35,911 bases of DNA from Prevotella sp. CAG:1092 (GCA_000436915.1 HF994178.1:49895-85805); one strand, 5' to 3'; shown: positions 16,757 to 25,217, numbered from the stretch's first letter. Translations and numbers: made by a program. The notes: generated by a model not told the origin, from the letters alone.

Positions 16757-17734
16757 ATGGCTAAAATTAAAACAATAGGTATTCTAACTTCAGGAGGCGA
16801 TGCACCTGGAATGAATGCAGCCATTCGTGCCGTGACTCGTGCTGGCATCTATAATGGTTTCAACATTAAAGGTATCTATCGTGGTTATGATGGTTTGATT
16901 AATGGAGAGATTAAGGATTTCACAACTGAGAATGTAAGCGGTATCATCACTCAGGGTGGTACAATGCTGAAGACTGCACGCTCAAAGGAATTTATGACCG
17001 AAGAAGGCAAGCAGAAGGCTTACGATAACATGGTTAAAAATGGTATAGATGCCTTGGTTGTGATAGGAGGTAATGGTTCGCTAACTGGCGCCATGGAATT
17101 TGCACGCGAATTTGATGTTTGCTGCATTGGTTTGCCTGGAACTATCGATAATGACCTTTATGGCACAGATAACACCATCGGTTACGATACAACTATGAAT
17201 ACTATAGTAGAATGTGTTGACCGTATACGTGATACAGCCCAGAGTCACGAGAGAATCTTCTTTATTGAGGTTATGGGACGTGATGCTGGTTTCTTGGCTC
17301 AGAACTCTGCTATTGCAAGCGGAGCAGAAGCCGCCATCATACCAGAAGATAGCACAGATGTCGACCAGTTGGCACAGTTCATGGAGCGTGGTATTCGTAA
17401 GTCTAAGAAGAGCTGTATCGTTATCGTTTCGGAGAGTCCTAAGTGTGGAGCTTTGTATTATGCAGACCGTGTGACAAAGGAATTTCCAGAATACGATGTT
17501 CGTGTATCTATTCTTGGTCACCTTCAGCGTGGTGGTCGCCCAACAGCACGTGATAGAATCCTTGCTAGTCGTACTGGTGTTGGAGCTATTGAGGCAATCA
17601 TGCAGGGCCAAAGAAATATCATGGTTGGTGTAAGAAACAACGAAGTGGTATACGTACCATTGTCAGAAGCTATCCGCTCAGATAAACCTTTCGATCGAAA
17701 GCTTATCAAGGTACTTGATGAATTGAGTATTTAA
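16757..17734 (+). CDS. pfkA: ATP-dependent 6-phosphofructokinase
   Basis: PfkA phosphorylates fructose 6-phosphate to fructose 1,6-bisphosphate, the committing step of glycolysis. The 325 residues have the normal length and motifs: TSGGDAPGMNAAIR at the N-terminus, catalytic LPGTIDND (Asp131) and HLQRGGRP near the end. A glycine (Gly128 in PGTIDND) where pyrophosphate enzymes carry lysine points to ATP as donor. The Mg-ATP loop reads GGNGS (Asn106) where E. coli has GGDGS (Asp103), a noteworthy change. It lies 54 bases before atpD with no promoter box seen between, so read-through into the ATP synthase operon is likely. Confidence 0.95.
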   Translation: MAKIKTIGILTSGGDAPGMNAAIRAVTRAGIYNGFNIKGIYRGYDGLINGEIKDFTTENVSGIITQGGTMLKTARSKEFMTEEGKQKAYDNMVKNGIDALVVIGGNGSLTGAMEFAREFDVCCIGLPGTIDNDLYGTDNTIGYDTTMNTIVECVDRIRDTAQSHERIFFIEVMGRDAGFLAQNSAIASGAEAAIIPEDSTDVDQLAQFMERGIRKSKKSCIVIVSESPKCGALYYADRVTKEFPEYDVRVSILGHLQRGGRPTARDRILASRTGVGAIEAIMQGQRNIMVGVRNNEVVYVPLSEAIRSDKPFDRKLIKVLDELSI

Positions 17735-17788
17735 TATATTTCCGTAATAGCGAAATAGTATAAAAAAACTAACATAAAACATTGACTT

Positions 17789-19315
17789 ATGGCACAAATT
17801 AGTGGACACATTTCACAGATTATCGGTCCTGTTATCGACGTTTACTTCGATACCAAGGGACAGGATGCTGAGAAGGTGTTGCCAAAAATCCATGATGCCT
17901 TGAAGATTGAGCGTCCCGACGGTCGCGAACTTATTGCCGAAGTGCAGCAGCATATCGGTGAAGATACTGTTCGTTGTGTTGCTATGGACAATACAGACGG
18001 TCTTCAGCGCGGATTGGAAGCAAAGCAGACAGGATCACCTATTGTGATGCCTGCTGGTGAACAAATCAAGGGCCGAATGATGAACGTTATCGGACAGCCT
18101 ATTGATGGTATGAAAACTTTGGATATGCAAGGTGCTTATCCTATCCATCGTGAACCACCTAAGTTTGAAGACCTCTCTACACACAAAGAGATGTTGGCTA
18201 CAGGTATTAAGGTTATCGACCTTTTGGAACCTTATATGAAGGGTGGTAAGATCGGATTGTTCGGTGGCGCTGGTGTAGGTAAGACCGTGCTTATCATGGA
18301 GCTTATCAACAACATCGCTAAGGGACACAACGGTTACTCAGTGTTTGCAGGAGTAGGAGAGCGTACTCGTGAAGGTAACGACCTTATCCGCGACATGATT
18401 GAATCTGGTGTTATCCGCTATGGCGACAAGTTTAAGAAGGCTATGGAAGAAGGTAAGTGGGACCTCTCACTTGTTGATCCAGAAGAACTTCAGAAGTCGC
18501 AGGCTACTCTTGTGTATGGTCAGATGAATGAACCACCTGGTGCACGTGCTTCTGTTGCGTTGTCTGGTCTTACTGTAGCTGAGGAATTCCGCGATCATGG
18601 AGGTAAGGATGGTGAAGCTGCCGATATTATGTTCTTTATTGACAATATCTTCCGTTTTACTCAGGCAGGTTCTGAGGTTTCGGCTCTTCTTGGTCGTATG
18701 CCATCAGCGGTAGGTTATCAGCCAACATTGGCAAGCGAGATGGGTTTGATGCAGGAGCGTATTACTTCAACAAAGAAGGGTTCTATCACATCAGTACAGG
18801 CTGTTTATGTGCCTGCAGATGACTTGACAGACCCTGCTCCAGCAACTACATTTACTCACCTTGATGCTACAACAGAGCTTAGCCGTAAGATCACTGAGCT
18901 TGGTATCTATCCTGCTGTAGACCCACTGGGTTCTACATCTCGTATTCTTGATCCACTTATCGTTGGTAAGGCTCACTACGATTGTGCTCAGAGAGTAAAA
19001 CAGATTTTGCAGCGCTATAAGGAGTTGCAGGATATTATCGCTATCCTCGGTATGGATGAGCTTTCTGATGAAGATAAGCTTACCGTAAACCGTGCGCGTC
19101 GTGTGCAGCGTTTCCTCTCTCAGCCATTTGCCGTTGCAGAGCAGTTTACTGGTGTTCCTGGTGTCATGGTGTCTATCGAAGACACTATCAAGGGCTTCAA
19201 TATGATTCTTGATGGTGAAGTTGACGACCTGCCAGAGCAGGCATTCCTCAACGTTGGTACTATCGAGGATGCTATTGCCAAGGGTAAGAAACTTATTGAG
19301 GCTGCTAATGGATAA
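17789..19315 (+). CDS. atpD: F1 ATP synthase subunit beta
   Basis: The beta subunit carries the catalytic nucleotide sites of F1. The 508 residues show the Walker A loop GGAGVGKT at 159-166, followed by GERTREGNDL (containing the catalytic glutamate-arginine region) and, further on, the DELSDEDK stretch (the DELSEED lever that moves gamma). The length is slightly above E. coli (460) because of small insertions, for example around residues 190-220. It is the first gene of the operon. Having beta and epsilon lead, ahead of the Fo genes, is the order I know from Bacteroidetes. Confidence 0.98.
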   Translation: MAQISGHISQIIGPVIDVYFDTKGQDAEKVLPKIHDALKIERPDGRELIAEVQQHIGEDTVRCVAMDNTDGLQRGLEAKQTGSPIVMPAGEQIKGRMMNVIGQPIDGMKTLDMQGAYPIHREPPKFEDLSTHKEMLATGIKVIDLLEPYMKGGKIGLFGGAGVGKTVLIMELINNIAKGHNGYSVFAGVGERTREGNDLIRDMIESGVIRYGDKFKKAMEEGKWDLSLVDPEELQKSQATLVYGQMNEPPGARASVALSGLTVAEEFRDHGGKDGEAADIMFFIDNIFRFTQAGSEVSALLGRMPSAVGYQPTLASEMGLMQERITSTKKGSITSVQAVYVPADDLTDPAPATTFTHLDATTELSRKITELGIYPAVDPLGSTSRILDPLIVGKAHYDCAQRVKQILQRYKELQDIIAILGMDELSDEDKLTVNRARRVQRFLSQPFAVAEQFTGVPGVMVSIEDTIKGFNMILDGEVDDLPEQAFLNVGTIEDAIAKGKKLIEAANG

Positions 19316-19348
19316 TTCCACACGCCAACTCACTAAAACACTTTAACT

Positions 19349-19591
19349 ATGAGTTTGAACTTAAGAATCGTCTCTCCTGAAAAGGTTGAATTTGTAGGTG
19401 AAGCCGACAGAGTAATCGTACCTGGCTCTTGTGGTCAGTTTGAAATTCTCGTTGGTCATGCTCCTATCATCTCGACTTTGGAAAGTGGACGTATTGTTTA
19501 TTTTGACTCTGAAGGCGAGCATGAGGTGAAGGCAATGGGTGGTTTTGTTGAAGTACAGAACAATAACGTAAATATTTGTGTTGAACTTTAA
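19349..19591 (+). CDS. atpC: F1 ATP synthase subunit epsilon, short form
   Basis: At 80 residues this is only the N-terminal beta-sandwich domain of epsilon (LNLRIVSPEKVEFVGEADRV, then GQFEILVGHAPIISTL). The C-terminal pair of helices, which in E. coli and Bacillus can insert into F1 and block ATP hydrolysis, is absent. The stop codon overlaps the next start (TAATG), and the next frame codes for membrane segments rather than the missing helices, so this is a true short form and not a frameshift. The protein couples the gamma stalk to the c-ring. It lies 33 bases after atpD. Confidence 0.95.
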   Translation: MSLNLRIVSPEKVEFVGEADRVIVPGSCGQFEILVGHAPIISTLESGRIVYFDSEGEHEVKAMGGFVEVQNNNVNICVEL

Positions 19592-20034
19592 TGAACAATG
19601 TTAACATGTTGGACAACAAGATGATATCTAAACTTACTAAACGATATTCTATACAGACTCTATTGGCTGTTGCTGTAATATCATTGGTGGTGATACTTAT
19701 TAAAACGTTTGCTCATGTTGACACTCTTGTCTATCCACTTGTGGTAAGTGTGGTGTTTACTCTTGTGATAGAATTTGCTGATGTCATAATTTGGAAGTTC
19801 TTGGCAAAGAATAGTGTAGATACTCTACCAACATTCTTTTCTGCAGTTTCCGGATTCAGAATGCTATTAGCAATAGCCACTCTCATAGGTTGCTATATTG
19901 CAGTTGGTCGCGATGCTATGCTGGAATATTGCCTTGTGTTCTTGGTTTTCTATCTTTGGGTTATTGTACATCACTCTGTATTTTTCTCGCATGTGTCGAA
20001 TAATCACATAGTGTGTGACAAAGATAATAAATAA
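19591..20034 (+). CDS. small membrane protein in the atp operon, AtpI-like position
   Basis: This 147-residue protein has four hydrophobic segments (about residues 22-40, 45-70, 85-105 and 108-130) and a short polar C-terminus. It starts on the last base of the atpC stop and ends directly before the atpB start, so it is tightly coupled to both. In many bacteria a small membrane protein (AtpI) precedes atpB and assists c-ring assembly or Mg/ion supply. The position fits that role, but I see no sequence motif that proves it. It could be a Bacteroidetes-specific assembly factor. Confidence 0.7.
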   Translation: MNNVNMLDNKMISKLTKRYSIQTLLAVAVISLVVILIKTFAHVDTLVYPLVVSVVFTLVIEFADVIIWKFLAKNSVDTLPTFFSAVSGFRMLLAIATLIGCYIAVGRDAMLEYCLVFLVFYLWVIVHHSVFFSHVSNNHIVCDKDNK

Positions 20035-21093
20035 ATGATAATGAAACAGATTAGGTCATTATTGCTTCTCTTGATATTGGCTATGGCGCCAACTTTCGCT
20101 CTTGCAAGCCATGCCGAGGGTGAGGAAGATGGCAAGACTATCAACATACCTGAAACGGTACTTGAGCACTTGTCAGATTCCTACGAATGGCATATTGCTT
20201 CATACGAGGGGAAGAGTTTGAGCATACCATTGCCGATAATTGTAAGAAGTTCAAATACTGGCGAATGGACATTCTGTACCGAAGCTTCTCTTCCAGATAA
20301 CTTCTACTTTGATGCTAAGCATCATGGTAAGATATATGAGAAGATGGCTGATGGTACAACAGTTCGTCCATTAGACTTAAGCATCACAAAGACTGTGGCT
20401 CAGATATGGATCGTTGTGTTCGTTCTGATAGCTGTATTCTTATCGTGTGCTCGCTGGTATAATGGCAAGGATGAGAGAAGCGAGGCTCCTGGTGGATTTG
20501 TCGGTATGATGGAGATGTTTGTGATGACAATCTATGATGATGTTATAAAGGCATCTATCGGTGAGAAGCATTTTAAACCGTTTGCACCATATTTGCTTAC
20601 GGTATTCTTCTTCATCTTTACCACCAACCTCCTTGGACTTCTTCCTATATTCCCTGGTGGTGCCAATGTAACGGGCAATATCAACATTACGTTGTTCCTT
20701 GCGCTATGTACAATGGTTGCTATCAACCTCTTCGGAAATAAGGAGTATTGGAAGGAAATCTTTTGGCCTGAGGTTCCTATATTCCTCAAGGCTTATCCTG
20801 TGCCTCTGATGCCTGTCATTGAGTTCTTCGGAGTATTCACAAAGCCATTTGCACTTATGGTTCGTCTCTTTGCCAATATGATGGCAGGTCACGCAATTAT
20901 ATTGAGTTTCACTTGTGTCATCTTCCTTGGATGGTCTATGGGTGTAGGCTTTGGAATCGGACTTAACTTCGTCAGCATCATTATGATGTTGTTCATGAAC
21001 TGTCTTGAAGTTCTTGTGGCATTCGTTCAGGCTTATGTATTCACACTTCTGAGTGCCGTATTCATCGGTCTTGCACAGAAGGACGAACACTAA
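20035..21093 (+). CDS. atpB: Fo ATP synthase subunit a, with N-terminal extension
   Basis: Subunit a forms the proton half-channels beside the c-ring. The essential arginine is Arg277 in KPFALMVRLFANMMAGH (Arg210 in E. coli). The C-terminal 235 residues carry the usual five or six helices (FFFIFTTNLLGLLPIFPGG is typical). At 352 residues it is about 80 longer than E. coli: residues 1-118 hold a signal-peptide-like start (MKQIRSLLLLLILAMAPTFALA) and a polar domain that would lie in the periplasm. ATG codons at 20035 and 20041 are both possible; the first directly abuts the upstream stop. Confidence 0.95.
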   Translation: MIMKQIRSLLLLLILAMAPTFALASHAEGEEDGKTINIPETVLEHLSDSYEWHIASYEGKSLSIPLPIIVRSSNTGEWTFCTEASLPDNFYFDAKHHGKIYEKMADGTTVRPLDLSITKTVAQIWIVVFVLIAVFLSCARWYNGKDERSEAPGGFVGMMEMFVMTIYDDVIKASIGEKHFKPFAPYLLTVFFFIFTTNLLGLLPIFPGGANVTGNINITLFLALCTMVAINLFGNKEYWKEIFWPEVPIFLKAYPVPLMPVIEFFGVFTKPFALMVRLFANMMAGHAIILSFTCVIFLGWSMGVGFGIGLNFVSIIMMLFMNCLEVLVAFVQAYVFTLLSAVFIGLAQKDEH

Positions 21094-21202
21094 ACTCTCA
21101 TATCATGATTTGAACATATAGAATTCAATATCAAGATATTAACAATAGAATTAAAACTTAGATTTTAAACGAATTTATTAACAAATTTAAAATTATAAAA
21201 TT
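21094..21202 (+). other. 109-base AT-rich spacer before atpE
   Basis: This is by far the largest gap inside the atp operon; all others are 33 bases or less. It is very AT-rich, holds no open frame and no TAnnTTTG box. It may act as a translation enhancer or RNA processing site for the c subunit, which is needed in many copies. Confidence 0.4.
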
Positions 21203-21442
21203 ATGATTATTTCATCACTTTTGGCTGCAGAAGGTCTAGCACAGCTAGGTTGCGGTCTCGGAGCAGGTATTGCTGTTATTGGTGCAGGTTTGGGTATTGG
21301 TAAGATTGGTGGTAGCGCTATGGATGCCATCGCTCGTCAGCCTGAGGCTACTGGCAAGATTCAGACAAACATGATTCTTACCTCAGCTTTCGTTGAGGGT
21401 TGTGCTCTTTTCGCTATCGTAGCTTGCGCATTCCTTATTTAA
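21203..21442 (+). CDS. atpE: Fo ATP synthase subunit c
   Basis: This 79-residue hairpin of two helices forms the rotating ring. Helix 1 has the glycine ladder (GLGAGIAVIGAGLGIG), the loop has the conserved ARQPEA and helix 2 has the ion-carrying Glu65. The sodium ligands known from Ilyobacter (Gln32, Ser66, Thr67, Tyr70) are replaced by Ile32, Gly66, Cys67 and Phe70, so the ring should carry protons rather than Na+. The short N-terminus (IISSLLAAEG) suggests no cleaved signal. It is separated from atpB by an unusual 109-base AT-rich spacer. Confidence 0.96.
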   Translation: MIISSLLAAEGLAQLGCGLGAGIAVIGAGLGIGKIGGSAMDAIARQPEATGKIQTNMILTSAFVEGCALFAIVACAFLI

Positions 21443-21474
21443 AAAGGATTTGAATAGAAAGTAAAATATTGCAA

Positions 21475-21996
21475 ATGGATTTTGATAAATTGCCATCAAT
21501 ATTGACTCCTGATTTGGGACTCCTCTTCTGGATGCTGTTGGCTTTCCTCGTGGTGTTCTTCGTGCTCGCTAAGTTTGGCTTTCCTGCTATCGTAGGAATG
21601 GTAGACAAGCGAAAGAAGTATATCGACGAGAGCCTTGACAAGGCACAGAAGGCTGCAGCAAAGCTTGAGAATATCAAGCAGGAGAGTGAGGCCATTCTTC
21701 AGGAAGCACGAGAGAAGCAGGCTACCATTTTGAAGGAAGCTGCTGATACTCGTGAGGCTATCGTGGCAAAAGCTCAGGAAAAAGCTCGCGAAGAAAGCTC
21801 TCGCATCATTAACGATGCTAAGGCTGAGATTGAAAGCCAAAAACAGGCTGCAATAAGCGAGATCCGCCAGCAAGTTGCTACGTTGAGTGTTGAGATTTCT
21901 GAGAAGGTCTTGCGTCAGAAGCTCGGCACAGATAAGGCACAGATGGATTATATTAACCAGATGCTTGATGAAGTTGCAGCAAATAATAAACAATAA
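21475..21996 (+). CDS. atpF: Fo ATP synthase subunit b
   Basis: Subunit b is the peripheral stalk that holds F1 still against the rotor. The 173 residues start with a membrane segment (about 14-34, GLLFWMLLAFLVVFFVLAKFG), then a long, charged, Ala-rich coiled coil to the end (KAQKAAAKLENIKQESEAI and so on). I start at ATG 21475; an in-frame TTG six bases earlier is less likely. The gene is 32 bases after atpE and 5 bases before atpH. Only one b gene is present, so the stalk should be a homodimer. Confidence 0.95.
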   Translation: MDFDKLPSILTPDLGLLFWMLLAFLVVFFVLAKFGFPAIVGMVDKRKKYIDESLDKAQKAAAKLENIKQESEAILQEAREKQATILKEAADTREAIVAKAQEKAREESSRIINDAKAEIESQKQAAISEIRQQVATLSVEISEKVLRQKLGTDKAQMDYINQMLDEVAANNKQ

Positions 21997-22001
21997 ACGC
22001 T

Positions 22002-22538
22002 ATGGATTTAGGATTAATATCGGTCAGATATGCCCGAGCCTTGCTTAAGGCTGGTATTGAGGCGAAAGAGGCTGAGAAAGTATATGCAGATATGCAGACA
22101 CTGGCTCAGAACTACTCTCAAATGCCTGCGCTGAGGATTACGATAGATAATCCCATGCTCTCAAATGCGCAAAAGGAATCTTTGCTGTTGTTGGCTACAG
22201 GTGGCGAACCTTGTGAGTTGACAAAACGCTTTGTTGCCCTTGTGCTCAAAGAAGACCGTGAGAGTATCATGCAATTCATTGCCAACTCGTTTATTACTCT
22301 GTACAGAAAGCATAACAATCTAATAAGTGCTAAACTCACTACTGCCTCAGAAATTGACTCTAAAACAGAGGATAAGTTGAGACAGTTGGTTGAAGGAAGG
22401 ACAAATGGAAAGGTTGATTTCCAAACGGATGTAGATCCTGAGATTATAGGAGGATTCGTTCTCGAATACGACACTTATCGCATGGATGCTAGTGTGAAGA
22501 AACAACTTAATGCCATCTTGTCGAATCTTAACAAATAA
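22002..22538 (+). CDS. atpH: F1 ATP synthase subunit delta
   Basis: Delta links the peripheral stalk to the top of F1. The 178-residue length and the pattern RYARALLKAGIEAKEAEKVY at the N-terminus match the family. So does the C-terminal EIIGGFVLEYDTYRMDASVKKQLNAI, which in homologues reads 'GGxxxxxxDxxxDxSxxxxL'. Gaps are 5 bases to atpF and 11 bases to atpA, consistent with tight co-translation of the stalk and F1 subunits. Confidence 0.95.
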   Translation: MDLGLISVRYARALLKAGIEAKEAEKVYADMQTLAQNYSQMPALRITIDNPMLSNAQKESLLLLATGGEPCELTKRFVALVLKEDRESIMQFIANSFITLYRKHNNLISAKLTTASEIDSKTEDKLRQLVEGRTNGKVDFQTDVDPEIIGGFVLEYDTYRMDASVKKQLNAILSNLNK

Positions 22539-22549
22539 AACAAAGTATT

Positions 22550-24136
22550 ATGTCAGACAAAATAAAACCAAGTGAGGTATCACAGATTCTCCTCGAACAG
22601 CTGAAGGGTATCAATAATAGCCAGCAGTTTGACGAGGTAGGCACAGTACTTGAGGTAAGCGATGGCGTGGCTCGTATCTACGGTCTGCGTAATGCAGAAG
22701 CTAACGAACTCTTGGAGTTCGAAAATGGCACAATGGCTATCGTGATGAACCTTGAGGAAGACAATGTCGGATGTGTGCTCCTTGGTTCTACAGAAGGTAT
22801 CAAAGAGGGTATGGTGGTTAAGCGTACTAAGCGTATCGCATCTATCCGCGTCAACGACAATATGTTGGGACGTGTTATCAACCCTCTTGGTCAGGCTATC
22901 GATGGTAAGGGAGAAATCGACCTTACAGAATCATTCGAAATGCCTCTTGATCGTAAGGCTCCTGGTGTTATCTACCGTCAGCCTGTTAAGGAGCCACTTC
23001 AGACAGGTATCAAGTCGGTAGACTCTATGATTCCTATCGGACGTGGTCAGCGTGAGCTTATCATCGGCGACCGTCAGACTGGTAAGACTGCTATCGCTGT
23101 AGATACTATCATCAATCAGAAGAGTTTTTATGAAGCTGGTAAGCCTGTATATTGTATATATGTGGCTATTGGACAAAAGGCTTCTACTGTTGCTGCGTTG
23201 GTAGAAAACTTGAAGCAGCATGGTGCTATGCCATACACTATCATCGTTAGTGCTACAGCTGCTGATCCTGCTGCTATGCAGTATTATGCTCCATTCGCAG
23301 GTGCTGCTATTGGTGAGTATTTCCGCGACCGTGGCTATTCTGCCCTCGTTGTATATGATGATTTGTCAAAGCAGGCTGTTGCCTATCGTGAGGTTTCTTT
23401 GATTCTTCGTCGTCCTTCTGGACGTGAGGCTTATCCTGGTGATGTTTTCTATCTCCATTCTCGTTTGTTGGAGCGTGCAGCGCGTATCAACGACCAGCAA
23501 GAGGTGGCTGAGCAGATGAACGACCTGCCAGAATGCATGAAGAATCATGTAAAGGGTGGTGGTTCTTTGACCGCTCTTCCTATCATTGAGACTCAGGCAG
23601 GCGACGTGTCGGCTTACATTCCTACAAACGTTATCTCTATTACCGACGGACAGATTTATCTTGAGAGCGACTTGTTCAACCAAGGTTTCCGTCCAGCTGT
23701 TAATGTGGGTATTTCAGTGAGCCGTGTAGGTGGTTCTGCTCAGATTAAGAGTATGAAGAAGGTTGCCGGTACGTTGAAGATAGATATGGCTCAGTATCGT
23801 GAACTTGAGGCTTTCTCTAAGTTCTCAAGTGATATGGATGCCGTAACAGCCATGACTATCGACCGCGGACGTAAGAACAATCAACTTCTCATTCAGCCAC
23901 AGTATAGTCCTATGCCTGTAGGCGAGCAGATTGCTATCATATATTGTGGAACTAAGGGATTGATGCACGATGTGCCTGTAGATAAGGTCCGCGAATGCCA
24001 GGATTCATTCCTCGATAAGATGCGCACCGCTCATCCTGAGGTAATCGAGACTCTCGCATCAGGTAAGATTGATGATACTGTAACTTCAGTCATCGAGCAG
24101 GTAATGGCTGATATTGCAGGTCAGTATAAAAATTAA
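22550..24136 (+). CDS. atpA: F1 ATP synthase subunit alpha
   Basis: Alpha alternates with beta in the F1 hexamer and binds nucleotide at the non-catalytic sites. The 528 residues begin with the usual KPSEVSQILLEQL helix that contacts delta, contain the Walker A loop GDRQTGKT at 173-180, and later the conserved SVSRVGGSAQIKSMKKVAG that completes the beta catalytic site with an arginine. The length is close to E. coli (513). It is 11 bases after atpH and 6 bases before atpG. Confidence 0.98.
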   Translation: MSDKIKPSEVSQILLEQLKGINNSQQFDEVGTVLEVSDGVARIYGLRNAEANELLEFENGTMAIVMNLEEDNVGCVLLGSTEGIKEGMVVKRTKRIASIRVNDNMLGRVINPLGQAIDGKGEIDLTESFEMPLDRKAPGVIYRQPVKEPLQTGIKSVDSMIPIGRGQRELIIGDRQTGKTAIAVDTIINQKSFYEAGKPVYCIYVAIGQKASTVAALVENLKQHGAMPYTIIVSATAADPAAMQYYAPFAGAAIGEYFRDRGYSALVVYDDLSKQAVAYREVSLILRRPSGREAYPGDVFYLHSRLLERAARINDQQEVAEQMNDLPECMKNHVKGGGSLTALPIIETQAGDVSAYIPTNVISITDGQIYLESDLFNQGFRPAVNVGISVSRVGGSAQIKSMKKVAGTLKIDMAQYRELEAFSKFSSDMDAVTAMTIDRGRKNNQLLIQPQYSPMPVGEQIAIIYCGTKGLMHDVPVDKVRECQDSFLDKMRTAHPEVIETLASGKIDDTVTSVIEQVMADIAGQYKN

Positions 24137-24142
24137 TAGCCT

Positions 24143-25117
24143 ATGCCGTCGCTAAAAGAGATAAAGACTAGGATTGCCAGCGTAAATAGTACTCGCAAGA
24201 TTACGAGTGCTATGAAAATGGTTGCCTCGTCTAAACTTCACCATGCACAGGTGATGATAGAAAACATGCTTCCTTACGAAACGATGCTTGAGCATATCCT
24301 CAAGACTTTTCTCGCTTCAGAAGCTGATGCTTCGAATGTGTTTACTATCGAACGCCCTGTAAAAAGGGTTGCGATAGTGGCTTATTCTTCGAACAGCAGC
24401 CTTTGTGGAGGCTTCAATGCTAATATCATCAAACAGATGCAAATGGTGGCGGCTGACTATGAGTCGCTTGGCAAGGAGAATATCGTTATCTATCCTATCG
24501 GACGAAAGGTTGCAGAAAAGGCAGCTAAACTCGGATATCAGATAGGTGGCGATTTCACAGAACTTGCAGACAAGCCTAATGTCAAGCAATGTATTGAATT
24601 GGCACGTGAGCTTGGAAAGAAGTTCATGGATGGCGAGATTGACAAGGTTGAGATGGTATATCATCATTTCAAATCAGCAGGTTCGCAGATTCTTACTCGC
24701 AAAACTTTTCTACCTATTGACATTAAGTCAGAGCTTGGTCGTGACCATGTACGTGACTTAAAATCGAAGGCTGCAACTAAGGAAGCTCAGGAGTATCTGC
24801 GTAAGCGTGATAAGGAACAGATGGCTACTAATCAACGCCAATTGGATGGCAAACCGCTGAATGATAATTTCATCGTTGAGCCTGACATGAATACTGTGCT
24901 TTCAACTCTCATCCCTAAGTTGGCTCATCTCATGCTTTATACTGCATTACTTGATAGCATAGCCAGCGAGCATGCAGCGCGTATGGTTGCCATGCAGACT
25001 GCTACAGACAACGCTGACGAGTTGCTACGTGGCTTGAACTTGCAGTACAACAAGAGTCGTCAGCAAGCTATTACTAATGAGCTTCTCGATATTGTTGGAG
25101 GTAGCGTAAACAAATAG
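24143..25117 (+). CDS. atpG: F1 ATP synthase subunit gamma, with central insertion
   Basis: Gamma is the rotating shaft. The N-terminal helix (LKEIKTRIASVNSTRKITSA) and C-terminal helix (ASEHAARMVAMQTATDNA to NELLDIVGG) are standard. At 324 residues it is about 37 longer than E. coli. The extra part is a highly charged, probably helical stretch at about residues 194-243 (for example KSKAATKEAQEYLRKRDKEQ). By position it coincides with the insertion of chloroplast and cyanobacterial gamma subunits, which regulates ATP hydrolysis, but it has no cysteine pair. This is the last gene of the operon and is followed by a terminator. Confidence 0.96.
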   Translation: MPSLKEIKTRIASVNSTRKITSAMKMVASSKLHHAQVMIENMLPYETMLEHILKTFLASEADASNVFTIERPVKRVAIVAYSSNSSLCGGFNANIIKQMQMVAADYESLGKENIVIYPIGRKVAEKAAKLGYQIGGDFTELADKPNVKQCIELARELGKKFMDGEIDKVEMVYHHFKSAGSQILTRKTFLPIDIKSELGRDHVRDLKSKAATKEAQEYLRKRDKEQMATNQRQLDGKPLNDNFIVEPDMNTVLSTLIPKLAHLMLYTALLDSIASEHAARMVAMQTATDNADELLRGLNLQYNKSRQQAITNELLDIVGGSVNK

Positions 25118-25146
25118 TATTTTCTTAATGAGTAAATACTCTATCT

Positions 25147-25192
25147 AAGATGCGATGCTCATATTATATATATAATGTGTGCGTCGCATCTT
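25147..25192 (+). terminator. terminator of the atp operon
   Basis: AAGATGCGA (25147-25155) pairs with TCGCATCTT (25184-25192). The AT-rich region between can pair further (ATTATATATATAAT). It is followed by TCTTTATA and lies 30 bases after the atpG stop. Confidence 0.7.
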
Positions 25193-25217
25193 TCTTTATA
25201 TAAGAACATTAAAATCT

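Noticed and set aside
17737..17757. Hairpin between pfkA and atpD as a terminator
   Set aside because: The stem is only six AT-rich pairs with a nine-base loop and no T-run; read-through into the atp operon seems more likely.
19349..20034. Frameshift splitting a full-length epsilon subunit
   Set aside because: The next frame encodes four membrane segments rather than the epsilon C-terminal helices, so the short form is natural.
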